A stretch of 64,000 nt of DNA from Lactarius indigo (taxonomy: Eukaryota > Basidiomycota > Agaricomycetes > Russulales > Russulaceae): NCBI GenBank assembly GCA_025766275.1, contig JAFKAC010000005.1, forward strand, positions 2,528,275-2,592,274, written 5' to 3'. Under the pieces are notes generated by a model. It saw only the letters and a program-made list of their open reading frames with translations, was not told where the DNA came from and did not search any database. Of the stretch, positions 25,191-37,189 are shown in pieces; the first letter of the stretch is position 1, and the number at the start of each line of letters is the position of its first letter. The position numbers and the translations under genes are program-made.

Positions 25191-25457
25191 GAACTGGAAG
25201 TACGAGCTCGAAGCTCAGGCCGATATCTCGGTTTAGCAGGAAAGTTTCCATAGAACTGTCACGGCATGCCATACTACGGTACGGCAACCGCTGCAGCGAA
25301 CGTGCCTTATGATGTAAAGCTTACATTATATACTTGAGCTTAATCGCTCGAGACTCGGTTGACTCGGTTCGAGACTCGGTCTCAGTATACCGTCTGTTTG
25401 GGGCCGCTCTCGTATTTATTGTCACCCACTGGCAATCTTCTTCATGAAATCACTTCA

Positions 25458-27269
25458 ATGTCTGCGAGTATCGGTGACTACACCACTCACCTTGCTGTGG
25501 CCACCCTCCTTGGCTTCATACTCTGGCTCATAGCCAGACGAGCTCAGAGAGCCTTCCGTAATCTTCCACCAGGTCCCAAAGGGCTTCCTATCGTCGGCGA
25601 CATTCTTCACATTGGAGACCGGGATTGGTTGATGTCATCACAGCGCAGGGATGAATACGGTGACACTCTACACTTTCCAATGCCTCCAGAAACCTGCTCA
25701 TATTCCTTTCAGGTGAGATGATGTATGTAAGCGCACTTGGGCGGGGGGTCCTCGTCATCAACAGCCCACGCATCGCCGTCGATTTACTAGAAAAACGATC
25801 CAGCATATATTCCAATCGACGGCACTACATCTCCGCAGGCGATTTCTCAACAAGGAACTTGATGTTTACCTTGATGCCCTATGGAGACCTGTATACCGTC
25901 AACACTCCTTTTTCCCCTTTTCCTTTGCACTGATATTTTATAGATTGCGCCGCTTCCGTCGTGTCGCTGCGGAAGGATTCTCCAAATCGGCCGTTCGACA
26001 CTTCCACCCTATTCAAGGTCGCGAAGCCCTCATGTTGGCACTTTCGCTGATGAAGAACCCTTCTACTCTGAGGAAGCATTTCCAACGGCACACGTGGTCC
26101 GTTATGCTGTCCGTCAATTACCATTTTCCGCCAGTGGATTCGGAAGATGACCCCGTTGTCGTCCGAGTCGCAAAACATACGGAGCGCTTGTTGCACGAGA
26201 CAGAACCCGGAGCGCGTCTGGTTGAGTTTTTCACCTGGATGCGATATATTCCAAGTAGGTAAGTATATCGTTGCATTAGTCATGGGGGGTTTTTTTTTCT
26301 CCCTCTTACATGCCACTTAGGTTCGCCAAGTGGAAACGGGATGCAGAGTACTGGTTCGTCCAAGATTCGCTCATGTTTGGAGGTCTTCTCGGCAAAGTTG
26401 CAAATGACTTGGTAAGCTTTTGCAATAGTAGTGAGCCGAAAGCAAATGGGTCATAGTAATTTTTTTTACACACCAGGCGAATGGAATCGATCGACCAAGC
26501 TTTGGTGCTTCAGTGATCCAAAATCAGAGCAAACATGACTTGTCGGAACGCGAGCAGGCCTGGCTTGTTGGTGTCATGCTGTAGGTCCCCCCATACCCGT
26601 TTACCTAAAACACCACGGGAGTCTGAAGGCACGACCTGCCATAGCACCGCGGGCGGAGAGACGACCTCTACTACGCTCCAGTGGTGGGTTCTCGCCATGC
26701 TCGCGTACCCCGAGGTCCAAAGTCAGGCGCACGCCGAGCTTGACGAGGTGGTCGGTAGCGCTCGTCCACCGACCTTTGCCGACCTTCCCGCTCTCCCATA
26801 TATCCGCGCGATGGTCAAAGAGACACTGCGCTGGTCGCCTACGGTCCCCTTTGGCTTATCGCATGTTTCGACTGAGGACGACTGGTACGAGGGCACGTTC
26901 ATCCCCAAGGGCACGATCTGCCTCCAGAACATGCGCACGCTCAACTTCAGCCCGGAGGTGTATGGTAGCAACGCGACGGAGTATGACCCGGCTAGGTATC
27001 TGGACGAGAATGGCCAGGTCAAGGCGCTGGTGGCGGGCCGGGAGGAAGGGCACATGTCGTTTGGGTTTGGGCGGCGGATATGCCCCGGTAGGTTCGTTGC
27101 GGAATGGACGCTCGCAATCGACTTTGCGACGCTGCTTTGGGCTATGCGATTCGAGCGTGCTGAAGGTGCACGGGGTGAGTTGGACTTGCGGACTCTGGTC
27201 TACGCTGGCGCAACTTGGTACGTGAACTTTTTACTTGCTCCCCTGATGGGGTCGATGTTAAACAACTAG
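25458..27269 (+). CDS. Cytochrome P450 monooxygenase
   Basis: Membrane-anchored haem-thiolate monooxygenase, probably in the ER. Start at 25458; a hydrophobic anchor (VATLLGFILWLIARR) precedes the proline hinge LPPGPKGLPIVG. Exons include 25458-25659 and 25713-about 25,890, with further short introns at about 25,891-25,944, 26,261-26,320, 26,412-26,477 and 26,581-26,649. Motifs: I-helix AGGETTSTT (Gly-Gly-Glu in place of the commoner Gly-Ala-Asp), K-helix ETLR, the DPARYL segment, and haem loop FGFGRRICPG with the cysteine ligand. The intron before TAGGETT restores the frame exactly. Product about 500 aa, normal for the family. It resembles the second P450 at 57.2 kb in DDWYEGTFIPKGTIC and LPYIRAMVKE. 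Substrate unknown. Confidence 0.92.
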
Positions 27270-27699
27270 TTGGCACAGCCAACCTCGACCTTTCGAATAC
27301 AAGATAATCCCTCGGTTTACGGACGCTGAAGCTTTGCTAAAAGATACACTGAATCTGTATGGGTGAACGGGCCGTAGGCCTGTGATGTCGTGGTCGCTAC
27401 CACGCCCGGGTGTCCTTGACACACCATACATGGACGTCAAACCGCATTCGTGCCCCTCATAGCCATCTCGCTCTGTCCTTGGCCATACCTACTGAATCTG
27501 TCAATAAAGTGGCTACCTGAAGCCCGAAGCATAAACCCTTTCCACAGTCTTTCCACTCGCCCCTGAGGTGCGAGGACCCCATGTTTTTTTTATTTTTTTT
27601 ATTTTTTTGAATCGAGGACCCCATGTTGGTTTTCACTCTCCCGCAAACATATAGTCCCGACTCTATCGAATGAATTTTCCATGTATTACTTTGGAGACC

Positions 27700-28205
27700 T
27701 AGGAAATAGATTTGGACGACCCTACGCCGTCTACTTGCGACCTCATGAAATGGCTACCACAGAAGGGAGATATAGGTCTAGATGTGTATCTGATCGGGAG
27801 ACCATGTGCTATGGCTTGAGCAAAGAACGTATCAAGCATGAAGATCGTGACCAAGCACAGGCGCACGATGACGACACAGACTGCGCTCACTCCAATTATA
27901 CTATTTTCATCTTTAACCCCAAACTGTCCTACTTGAAACCCAATGTGCCGCCTCAGGCTCGAGTGGGAGAGGGGTACGGGAATGGAGCCCTACGAGCGTC
28001 TTCACGGGGTTTGATGGGGCCAGATAAATGACTAGTGTAGTATGGGGGCCATACCACTAATCGAAGGTGGCTATGTGAGCGCGTGCACAACTGGGCAAGT
28101 GAGTGTGACCACGGATCACTCAACTTTCCAATTCTCTGGTCGCGTTTCACATCGATCAATGCTAACGATCACGGTACTATGGATTCAGAGTTCATTCATT
28201 TGGGG
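27700..28205 (+). repeat. P450 upstream repeat, copy B, without a P450 behind it
   Basis: Same orientation as 24,640-25,190 and about 3.0 kb away, so the pair flanks the P450 gene. After the shared GATTCAGAGTTCATTCATTT, no P450 sequence follows; instead the next gene is an unrelated small secreted protein. This suggests a former tandem duplication whose second coding copy was lost. Confidence 0.78.
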
Positions 28206-28847
28206 ACAGAACCCCGAGGCCCAGGCTAGTGATGAGAATCAAACATATCTGACTCCAGCTGGTTTCTGGGTGAACTCACCATGCAGGGCATGCGGCACCG
28301 AGTTGCTCGGCGAAACGAAGGAGAAATCTCATATGACTTATCCGATTTCATCACGGACTCGGCGGGCCGAGTTTAAAACTGCGGGTACACGCGCAAGTTC
28401 GGTAGAGCAGGGAGGTTGGATAACGGTCCACGAAAACGTGGAACTCCTGCGCGCCTATCTCACTGCTGCCGTATGGGCTACGTGCTCAGTTACTACGAAA
28501 ACGTACAGCACTGTACCCTTGCCGAGCCCGCGCCAACCGTGGACCGCAATTCGTCCTCCTCCTAACGAACGTTTCTGACTTTGGCCATCCCCAGATTCTT
28601 GCGCCCCGGAGAAATCTCAAGCGATCGCGCCCATCGCTCTGCCGAGAGTCCCGAGGCGCCATTTCGCGAGTACTACAGTAATAATAACTCGGAGTTCGGA
28701 GAAGGGTCACGGGGTACACTCTAGCCGTGGTTAGTACCAACATCGTACAGAGTATAAAGGACTCCGCTATCGACATCTTCCCTCCTGTCCAGCTGCTTGC
28801 ACCTCCTCCCGCGTCTACCATACCCCCCCCCCGCCCATTTTGACCCA
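28206..28847. promoter_or_regulatory. Upstream region of the small secreted protein
   Basis: No gene seen. A C-rich run (about 10 C, near 28,823-28,832) lies within 25 bases of the ATG, and AGTATAAAGG near 28,750 could serve as a TATA box. Confidence 0.35.
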
Positions 28848-29422
28848 ATGAAGCTCGCGTCATTCCTTAGTCTCGCCTCGCTCGCCGCCTGTGCGTTCGC
28901 GCAGACCATCGAGATTGGGTATCCACACCACAACACGCACATCAAGCCTGGTAAAGAATTCACGGTGCAAGTCAACCGTCCCGTACGAATCCAAACCAAA
29001 ATTCTACCTATGCTTCTATGGGCGCTTAAAATGAACATAGGACACCCTGACGGGCTCCCAGGAAGTTGCGATTGTGATCTCGTTGCTACAGTGTCCCAAA
29101 AATAGTCACTGCCCAAAGCCGTTCGACGAACTCGGCACCACCCTCTACGCGGGCTCCTACAACCCCCAGTTCCCGGACCCGTCGACCAACTCGCCCGAGG
29201 ACGTCCCGCAGCAGAACTTCACCGTGACAGTGCCGAGCTTTTTCAAGACCAACCATACAGCACAGCTCGCCGTGACCCACCTGTCGCTCGTTGGCGTAAG
29301 TGCCAGTCCTTTTTTAAAGTTTTGAGTGGCGCGGTAACGGCTGACGACGACAACCGTTCGTTCTTCAGGCCGGGCCGTTCCCACTGTATCAGATCAAGAA
29401 CGTGACCGTCAAGGTGCAGTGA
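28848..29422 (+). CDS. Small secreted protein
   Basis: Secreted protein of about 147 aa. Three exons: 28848-28982, 29041-29295 and 29369-29422, all joined in phase 0. A clear signal peptide (MKLASFLSLASLAACAFA) ends at an alanine site before QTIEIGYP. The mature part has a beta-rich look (EFTVQVNRP, QEVAIVISLLQC, QNFTVTVPSFF) and two cysteines in LLQCPKNSHC. I recognise this as a common basidiomycete family of extracellular proteins without known function. The first intron is supported because reading through it would lose the conserved VNRP-DTLTGSQ join. Confidence 0.82.
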
Positions 29423-31925
29423 CGCGTGGGAGTACCAACCGTGGCCCCTCGCGTGTCGTGGGTTGTGCGGGCTTTTAATGCCGCGGGCAACTTTTTTTTT
29501 TTTTTTCGGTGGCAGCTTCCTTTTTCCCATGTGGACCAAGTTTTCGCGGACCCTGAACAATAACTTAAAGCAATACCGCTCATTTTGATGTTGTTTGACG
29601 CTTTGGCATTGACGCTTGTGAGGTACAGTACTGTAGCCAAATCATGAGTACCGACTCCGCTTTGTCTGTAAAATTGGGGTGAAGGACCGGGTTCACTGCA
29701 AGGCGTTTCACGTCTTGCGCTAGGATCTCAAGGGCATATCGATCGCTATTGGCCTACATATATCGATTCTCGCCGCGGCGCTCCGAACGCAAAAAAAGGG
29801 ATGCCCTCCGCCAGAAACTAAGACTTCCAACGTACAAAGGCCAAAAAAGCAACGACCTCGTGACTGCTATACTCTCATGTGGGTTGAGACAATCTTGTCC
29901 TGGCTTGAGGGAGCGCGTGGAACATCGCTCCCCACCAGCGGGAGTCCAGAAGGTAATTACGCCGCGGACATGTATTTTCTGGCCGATCCGGTGACAACCA
30001 TCGGTGCAAGAAGAGCACAACCCGCTCTATCTGCCTTACGATAAGACTTTCGTACTACTACGGTTCAATGCCAATCTGGGACTGCAGTGTGAGAGCACAA
30101 TTTTCAATTGGCTCATGGTGAGACCTTCCTCGTGGTCTCTTAAGTTAATGTGGTTCATCGCATGACGTTCTAGTGCCCGTGCTATCTACGTCCCGGAACG
30201 TCGGCAACCAATAAAGCAACGATGAAACCGACTCATCGGAGAGGCCATACTAAAAGAGCAATCGTTGCGCCATTCTCGTAAACTACAGTACCTGCCTGAC
30301 CAGGTGGCCGCATCTCAACTTGGATATGCCGGTCATTTGTGCGAAGAAGTCTAAGTGAGGCGTGGGTCCCTCCGCCTCTCTGTGGATGCTAGCTGAGATA
30401 GACGACACCTGACGTGCCCATAGGCCTATCTCTGCGCAACAAACCAAGGAGACAAAGCTAGGGCCGATGGGCTAGAGCAACGCAAGTCCCGACGGTTGTC
30501 GTTACATTACTGGGGTAAGGATATGTCGCGTCAAGTAGCAACTAGGGAGCTTCACCAGTATTTCTCTGGCAGACGGAAACTGTCTCTGGCCCGAGTGTCC
30601 ACACGTTCGTTGAAGTGACCTGGTATTCGAGTAGACGTAGTCTCAAACCAGAGATCGATAATTCAAAGTAGACCATCGTGACGCATATATGCAGTATCGC
30701 ACTGCATCACGGTCTGCTTACCACTTGAGTCCAACTCGTCTGATGACTGTCGTCCAAAGTGCAAGAACGTGGCAATTAGTACCTTTCCGCTAATGAAAGT
30801 ACCGTAGATATTATGGACGAAAGATATTTGGACCAGGGTTGTAGGCTGCTCACACTGATAGACACTGTAACTGAGGACTAGATGACCTGATTCGAGCCAC
30901 TAGTGCCAAACAAAGTCGTCATTTGAAAACAAACTATTGCCAAGGAAAAGCAGGGAATGGATTAGAGAGAATGTGATATCAAATGCTGGGATGTGGAAAT
31001 GAGAGACAGTGGGAGTAATTGCGGCAAACTCGACCAAGCTGCAGCGAACAGAATTGTGCCATGGTGGCACAGGACACAAATACAAGCCATCGGGAAACCC
31101 GCATACGCATTTGCGTAGAGCCCGTCCCAGTGTTTGCCTCGTGAGATCTGCGGGAATTGGCATCGAAGAGTAGGCCCATTTCAAGTAGATGTTGTCCGGA
31201 AGGGTACACGGAACTGTACAGAGGTGTTGTTCGATGTCACGGTTATCCTCTGTGGAATACCATAAAAAAGCATATGACATCAGCAACAACCTCCCCGGGC
31301 CAACATGGTTCCTCCACCCCAGAATTCTCGAACAAAAGTCCCCATTCTTGCGCGTACTATCATTGATATTGGCCAGTACTTTGCTTGATGTGCTGGCATC
31401 CTATCGCTTCCGAGTCCATCGGTGTGTGCATGCAATGGACGGGCTGTCGCAGTTTTTCCATCAAATGCTGTTGCAGTCGCATTCACTGGGTTGTTTCCAC
31501 TTACTGTAAGTCGGCAGTCGGCAGGCAGCGTCGACGTTATATCTAGCGAGACTTAGAACCTCACGGGATTTCTTCTTTCTGGCTTGCTCAGATGCGATGC
31601 GAAGCGAATGCGTATGCAGAGAAGGTAACCATAAAGTCTAAAACGCGAGCTCCTCCATCGGAAAATGCTTATGTCGATATTTTAGGACAACTATGATAAG
31701 ATAGCGAAATTTCACCAATAGCTTCTATCAGTGTCTTTGCTTCTGCTCGAAGCACCCAAGAAAACTTCTTGGGTGCTTCGAGCAGAAGGGGGAGACGCCA
31801 CGTTCAGCTTGGGATGAATATGTATCATTGTAATGCAATAACCGGTAGGTAATGTGACTAGGTCACCGAGGCCAAAGAGCACAAATAGACACCGTGCGTT
31901 AAACTCTCAGCTCCATAAATAACCG
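29423..31925. other. Gene-poor stretch
   Basis: About 2.5 kb with only short ORFs, the longest 129 codons on the minus strand at 30,900-31,289, lacking any recognisable domain. It contains the perfect 23-bp hairpin at 31,740-31,788. Confidence 0.45.
31740..31788. repeat. Perfect 23-bp inverted repeat with a 3-base spacer
   Basis: The 23 bases at 31,740-31,762 (beginning CTTCTGCTCGAAGCACCCAA) are followed by AAC and then by their exact reverse complement at 31,766-31,788. It lies about 140 bases beyond the stop codon of the ferritin-like gene. Such an exact snap-back could be a transcript hairpin or a recent foldback copying event. Confidence 0.95.
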
Positions 31926-33135
31926 CTACGGCGACAGCCTCTGCAGGCCCGAATCAGCGTTGAACGGGAACTCTAGCAGTGCAGGGCCCGCGATGGTCTT
32001 GCTGTCGTCCACTCCGTCCGCGTCCGTCGTGACGAGGAGATAGACCGTGCCACGCAGAGCATCAGGAACGCTGACGCTCTTCCAATCGTCGGACAGAGGC
32101 ACTATCAGCGCCTCCTGGCCGCTCAGGAACGCGCCGTATAGCTTCGTAGAGCGATCAATGTTCCCGGGGGTACTGAACGAGATCGGCGTCGTCGAGCCCG
32201 GCCATGCGCTGGCGGGGTCGGGGAGCGTGAGCGCCGCAAACCGGGTGGCGGGGAGCTTGGGATTTGTGGGAGGGCAGGAGGTGATGAAGCCAGATGCGAT
32301 CGTGAAGGCTTGGCTCGGGCCAAGGGGGGTCTGCGTGAATCAAATGACGTCAGCAGCAGGCCGGGATCTGGGGGGTTCTGATCAGCCTTTACGTCGAATG
32401 GACCGCCCCATGCGCTTCCTTTCCTGATCGCAGAATCGACCCACGCAGAGTGGCGCGCTTCGGTCGAGAGCACCGTCGCCGCGGCAAGGAGGTAGTCCTG
32501 GAATCCGCGATCAACCGGCTGAGACCCAGGTCATCGGCTAAGCGCAAACGCACCTTATTCTCAAAGAACTTGGATGCGCCGATGTATGCAGAGTCACCTA
32601 GTCAAAGGGATAGTATGAGACAGTGTGAGTGAGCCCATGGACGAGATACTTGCCGATCGTCTCGAGAACATGGCTGAGCTCGACAAACGACTTTGGATTA
32701 TCGTATGGGCTAAAAGGACCGGCGTCAGCCACAAACAGCCAAACATGGAGTAGTTACGTACAACTTATACGTGCAGGGTTTAGTGGCCTTGTCCCCAAGC
32801 GTCGCCTCCAAAAAGTGGACGTGAGCAGCCTCGTGGGCAGCGATCTGCTTGAAACGGCCATACGACCAGTCCGGGAAGCCGGCGTCTACGAAATCCTTCG
32901 GCGTGAATCGGGAGAGTCCCTCTGTGTAGAACGCATTCTCGAGATGCTCCAGAGTGAGCGCAAAGTTCAGAATATCGACATCTGAGTTGAAAGAGTCACG
33001 GTCAATTGTTCCGGCGGTAATGCTCTCGGAATATGATCACGCACCGCTCGGCGCACCATCGCGTGGCAGAGGGCGGGAAAAAGCGACCCCCGCAAGGACG
33101 ATACTAAAGGAGAAAATGCCAAAGGAAGACTTCAT
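31926..33135 (-). CDS. Secreted ferritin-like domain protein (Rds1/desiccation-related type)
   Basis: Predicted extracellular protein with an N-terminal signal peptide (MKSSFGIFSFSIVLAGVAFS) and a ferritin-like four-helix domain of the Ferritin_2 type: LEHLENAFYTEGL and QIAAHEAAHVHFLEATLG supply the Glu and E-x-x-H residues expected of the helices. Exons run from 33135 through about 32,985-32,770, 32,690-32,640, 32,600-32,555 and 32,515-32,395, to a last exon with the stop at 31926. Intron joins that I checked keep phase (PSG|D-V-D-I-L, F-F-E-N-K|P-V-D-R-G, G-G-P-F-D|T-P-L-G). Product about 310 aa. The family includes stress-related fungal Rds1-like proteins; whether it binds metal is unproven. 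The C-terminal half is the usual beta-rich extension. Confidence 0.85.
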
Positions 33136-33995
33136 TGTAGGGACTGGGAGGGAGTGAGATGGCCAAAAAAGAGCGGAATGGTTCAGGGCCGAGGAGGACG
33201 GCTAGTAGTGTCGGTGTCTTGGGGAGGGGGAAACCAAGGAAGGAGAACGAAAGTTGGCATTGGTCGCCATTTATGTTGATCCCAGAGTGTTTCGGTTGGA
33301 ATTCGAGAGTACTGTAATAGCAGACTCTCGCACCGACCAATTGCTCGCTCGGCCTGAGCACGCCCGCCTTGCGATTCCGTAGCGACAGTGGCAGGAGCCC
33401 ACGAAAAAATGGATAAGGGACGCCACAAGGCCCTTCGAGAACGCGAAGCCCGCCAGTGAGCAAGCCATGAGGCCTACAGGTCCGATCCCGTACCTTTTAC
33501 GGCCCGGCTGTTCCGGAGACCATGTTGACGCCTGCTTGCCACTCACTGGCATCCAAGGTCGTAGCACTCTCGGTCAGTTGCTTGACCACAACTCATCTAT
33601 TGTATTCCAAAGAGATTCATTTTATCTTTCTTATATACTTCGCAGTCCTTGCAGATACCACTTGCTTTTGAAAGACGCAGGCTGATGGACTTTCTTTGCT
33701 ATGACGTTCTTTTGCGTTGCCAGCTACTAGAGCGCAGTAGCGGGCGGTACGACTTTGTCTCCAATCTCAGCCTTTATGGGGTAGCATCACATTAATGCAT
33801 TCACGTAGAATGGATCTATGTACCGCTAATGGCTAATGTTATACCAAAGTTTAAGACACGAAAAACCCAAAGATGGAAGCAGCCTACTACAGATGCTAAT
33901 AGAACAATAAAAAAAAAATTACATTTTTTTTTTCGCAACCCTGTCCAGATACTGCGGATCTGAAGTAGCGGCCGCCTCTACCAAATCTATCCCCT
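33136..33995. other. Intergenic between aspartic protease and ferritin-like genes
   Basis: Promoter side of the ferritin-like gene and 3' side of the protease gene. It contains A-rich runs near 33,905-33,930. No gene seen. Confidence 0.45.
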
Positions 33996-35595
33996 TTAGT
34001 TGGTTGTGGCCGTGGTGAACGAGGTGGTGGCGAAGCCAACGCGGTTGTTGGTAGTATCAAAGACGGAATAGAACCGCTCGAGGAAGGTGTAGCCGTTGAT
34101 AAAGTCGAGGCCCGAACCCGTGTTGGAGCCGATGTCGTTGACGACCAGGTAGATGCTGCCTGCAGTGCCGCCGATGAACGTGTTGAGTGCACGTGGCCAG
34201 ATCTGCGCGTTCGCGGTGAGCTCGAATGCCCTGCCGCCGGTCGTGAAGAAGAGCGACTGCAGGTTGGCAAACTGAGTCGAGGTGATCCTGAGCAAGCCCG
34301 TGTTGGCGTCATTGACCCCACCGGTCGCGGATTTGTAGCGATTGAATGCGTCTGCGTGAGTGTCGTTGGTTCGTGACGCGGGATCTGGTTAAGAGAAACG
34401 TGGCGGGGGCTACTTACCGGTGGCGATCAGGATGAGGGTGGTTCCGGTGTCGACAATACCAGCAGTGTTCGAGAGGATGGTGGTAGAAGCACCGTACCGG
34501 ATGGACTCGTTGATACCCCAGAATTCGCTGGCGGGGAAGGTTCCCGTGCCGGGGCTGTCCAATTCCGCGTAAGTATTCAGACCCCAGAGTTAGAGCTCAG
34601 TGATCACACGTGCTCACCTGAATGTGAGAGTTCCAGTGAACTTGGTAGAGTCGGTACCGCCGAACGTCAACTCGCCATTCTTTACAGATGTCGTGGTCGT
34701 GGGCTCAAAAGACACGGAGACGATATCAGATGTGATTGTTCCCTGGCTGAACAGGTTGTCCGTGACCGTGGGGATGGGCGTATTTGAGTCTGGGGACAAG
34801 GTACCAAGCGTCAAGTCGACGGGTCCAATGCTATGGAATGAATTGTCAGCGCGGGGGTTGAAACGACAAGCTTTGCACACACCCGAGGATTCCATCGAAG
34901 CCATCGAAGCCAGTGGAGGTTGAGGCAACGCCTATCGACTGGTTGGGAATGACAAGCCCAGGGCCAATCGTGACAGTATCCCGGAACTCGGTTCCTAAGA
35001 AAGGAGGGGTGGGTGAGCATATAGAAAGGATTCACTCTCATAGAGAGAGAAACCCACCAGAGAACGACCCAGATCCATATGTCACAGACTGGAAGATGAG
35101 AATTAGTTGACGGGGGGGGGACTACAGGTTCGGAAGACGCGCGATACTTACCACTCTGTCACTTGTCTGTACACTGGTGCTCGTCCGGACATAGGCCTTT
35201 CCGGCTCCTACCCAGGTATTCGAGCTTCCGGTGTCAATGAGGAGATTGTCTAAAAAGCGAATCTCAGAACCTAGGCCGCAAAATGAAGCGGGCGTACACT
35301 CACAAGTGGTGGCGGGGCTGCCGACGCCGACGCTGGCCTCGTAAACGACGCCGACGTTCGTCACACCGACGCTGACGACTGCGCTGGAGCTCGCTGTGCC
35401 GCTTTGCTTTGCTTTGCTGACAGCAACGAAATTCTTTGCGCGGGCCTGATCCTTTTGGACGAGGTCGTGGGTGCCGGTGACGTTGAGGTGCCGAGCGAAG
35501 GACAACGAGACGGATGGCTTGCGAACGACGATGGGGTTCGCCGCGACGCTGACGGCCAAGAAGAGGAAAGCGGTGAGAGATGCAGTCGGGAACAT
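33996..35595 (-). CDS. Pepsin-type aspartic protease (polyporopepsin-like, A1)
   Basis: Secreted endopeptidase with a two-aspartate active site, probably acid-acting. Start at 35595 with signal peptide MFPTASLTAFLFLAVSVAA, a propeptide with basic residues, then the N-lobe motif LLIDTGSSNTWVG and the C-lobe motif GIVDTGTTLILI; the flap region reads SVTYGSGSFSG. About seven exons; introns sit near 35,300, 35,130, 34,990, 34,830, 34,610 and 34,400. The C-terminal part has the expected GYTFLERFYSVFDTTNNRVGFA block, ending in TN at the stop (33996). Product about 410 aa, normal for the family. The ATG chosen is the one that opens the signal peptide, not the longer upstream reading frame. Confidence 0.92.
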
Positions 35596-37189
35596 GGCTT
35601 CGAGTTGAGAGTTGAGAGAAGAGGGGGGGTGGGTTTGAAGAGGGCAGGAGTGAGTGAATCGCAACTGGATCACAGCGAAATTGTTGAGGATGCTTGATGG
35701 GCTTTTATAGGTCGGAACACTCAAGCTCGGAGGGCGCAGGTCAGGACCAATGTTTTCACATGGAGCACCGCACGACGCTGCTCGAGGGAAATTGCGAAGC
35801 GCGTGTTTACGATGGCACATGGCACGACGAACGAGTTTGTGATGAGGGTGTGTAGGAAGAGAAGCATCGACTTCATGTGGTATATCCCGATCCGGTGCAC
35901 GAAACATGAAATGAGAATGCGTAGCTCGTGGTCATGAGAGAAAACTAGAGAATATCGACCGAAAAAGCGGAGAATGTTGTCAGTCTCAGATACAGAATGC
36001 GGGATGCTGACGCCTGTGGTCTGAGCTAGTGACATTATCGGAAAGTTTCGTTAAGAGAACTGGGGTTTATCGTCCAGCCAAAAGGTAGCCCACAGTCGAT
36101 GGAAAGAATCCCTCTCAGATACGGCGTCGATGAATTAGAAGGAAGAAACACGTGCGCACGCGATCCAGGATGGAAATAAAACTTGAAAGCTCGGGGTCGA
36201 GTGAGGGGTCAACAGCCCAATGCTTACGAATCAAGCCTATAATAATCAAGGCCCACACAAGACTCGACTCTTTGCTATCCGGCCACGGTAATAGGCACAA
36301 GAGGCACGCTTCCAAGTTATTTTTAGCACGACCCACTTCTGGCAAACGTCAACGAATGCAGGACGTGGGAAACGTTACCATCCTGAAGCACCCGGACTAT
36401 CGGCCCCTTGTTCGACAGAAACCCGATTCATGACAAAATCAGTGAATCCCTCGTGGGGGTTATCAATGAATGCGCGCGGAAGGGACTGGCTGCGCACTAT
36501 AATACAAATTCCATGAGAATCAGCACCGTCATAAGAGTTTATCCCGTTCATCAGCTCTGGTGGATGTCGCTCGCATGAGAGCCCGGGCCGTTGTCGCATC
36601 CCTATGCTCCTCGCGCAACCAAATCGGAAGTGTAGGATGGAAAGCCTATCGTCTCCAGTGTGTACCATAGGGCCGTAACGCAAGGACGGGCTTTCGGATG
36701 GCGTGGCACAATCGATTACGGCAAGGGTGGCATCTAGAGGAAAGGTAGTTTTTTTGTGAGTGATAAACAACTGGAGCCTCATAGGACGGCCAGTTCTTCG
36801 TGCGGAGAAGGTTCTGAGCAATGTGGAGGACTCGGGGCCCTGTCGGGAGAAGGTCATGATGCAAGGAGGGCCATGTGGTTGGTGATTAACCAGATAAATG
36901 TTGGGGCGTGTTGTGAATATCAATACTCGAATTTGGTCATAGTACTAGCCCCTGGTGCTCATGTGAGGCGTCCTGACGAAGTAGCACAAGGGCCTATTAG
37001 GTACTGTACAACAAACAAAGATCCCGTTCTGAAGCCAGCGGCAGACCGAAAACCCTTCTCCGAAGAGAAAGGCCAGCTGAGGGTTCTAAAAATAGAATGC
37101 TAAATTCAAGTTGAAGTTTATGTAATCATTTAGCACGTGCTGTCCAGTTTTACGTTGATCGGCATCGGGGCTCATCAAATGGATTTTGA
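35596..37189. other. Intergenic, no supportable gene
   Basis: The longest ORF is 182 codons on the minus strand (36,375-36,923), without a domain, signal peptide or supporting splice structure. The rest is the promoter of the protease (-) and of the DBP7 gene (+). Confidence 0.45.

Noticed and set aside
36375..36923. 182-codon minus-strand ORF upstream of DBP7
   Set aside because: No domain, signal peptide or family resemblance; no supporting context.
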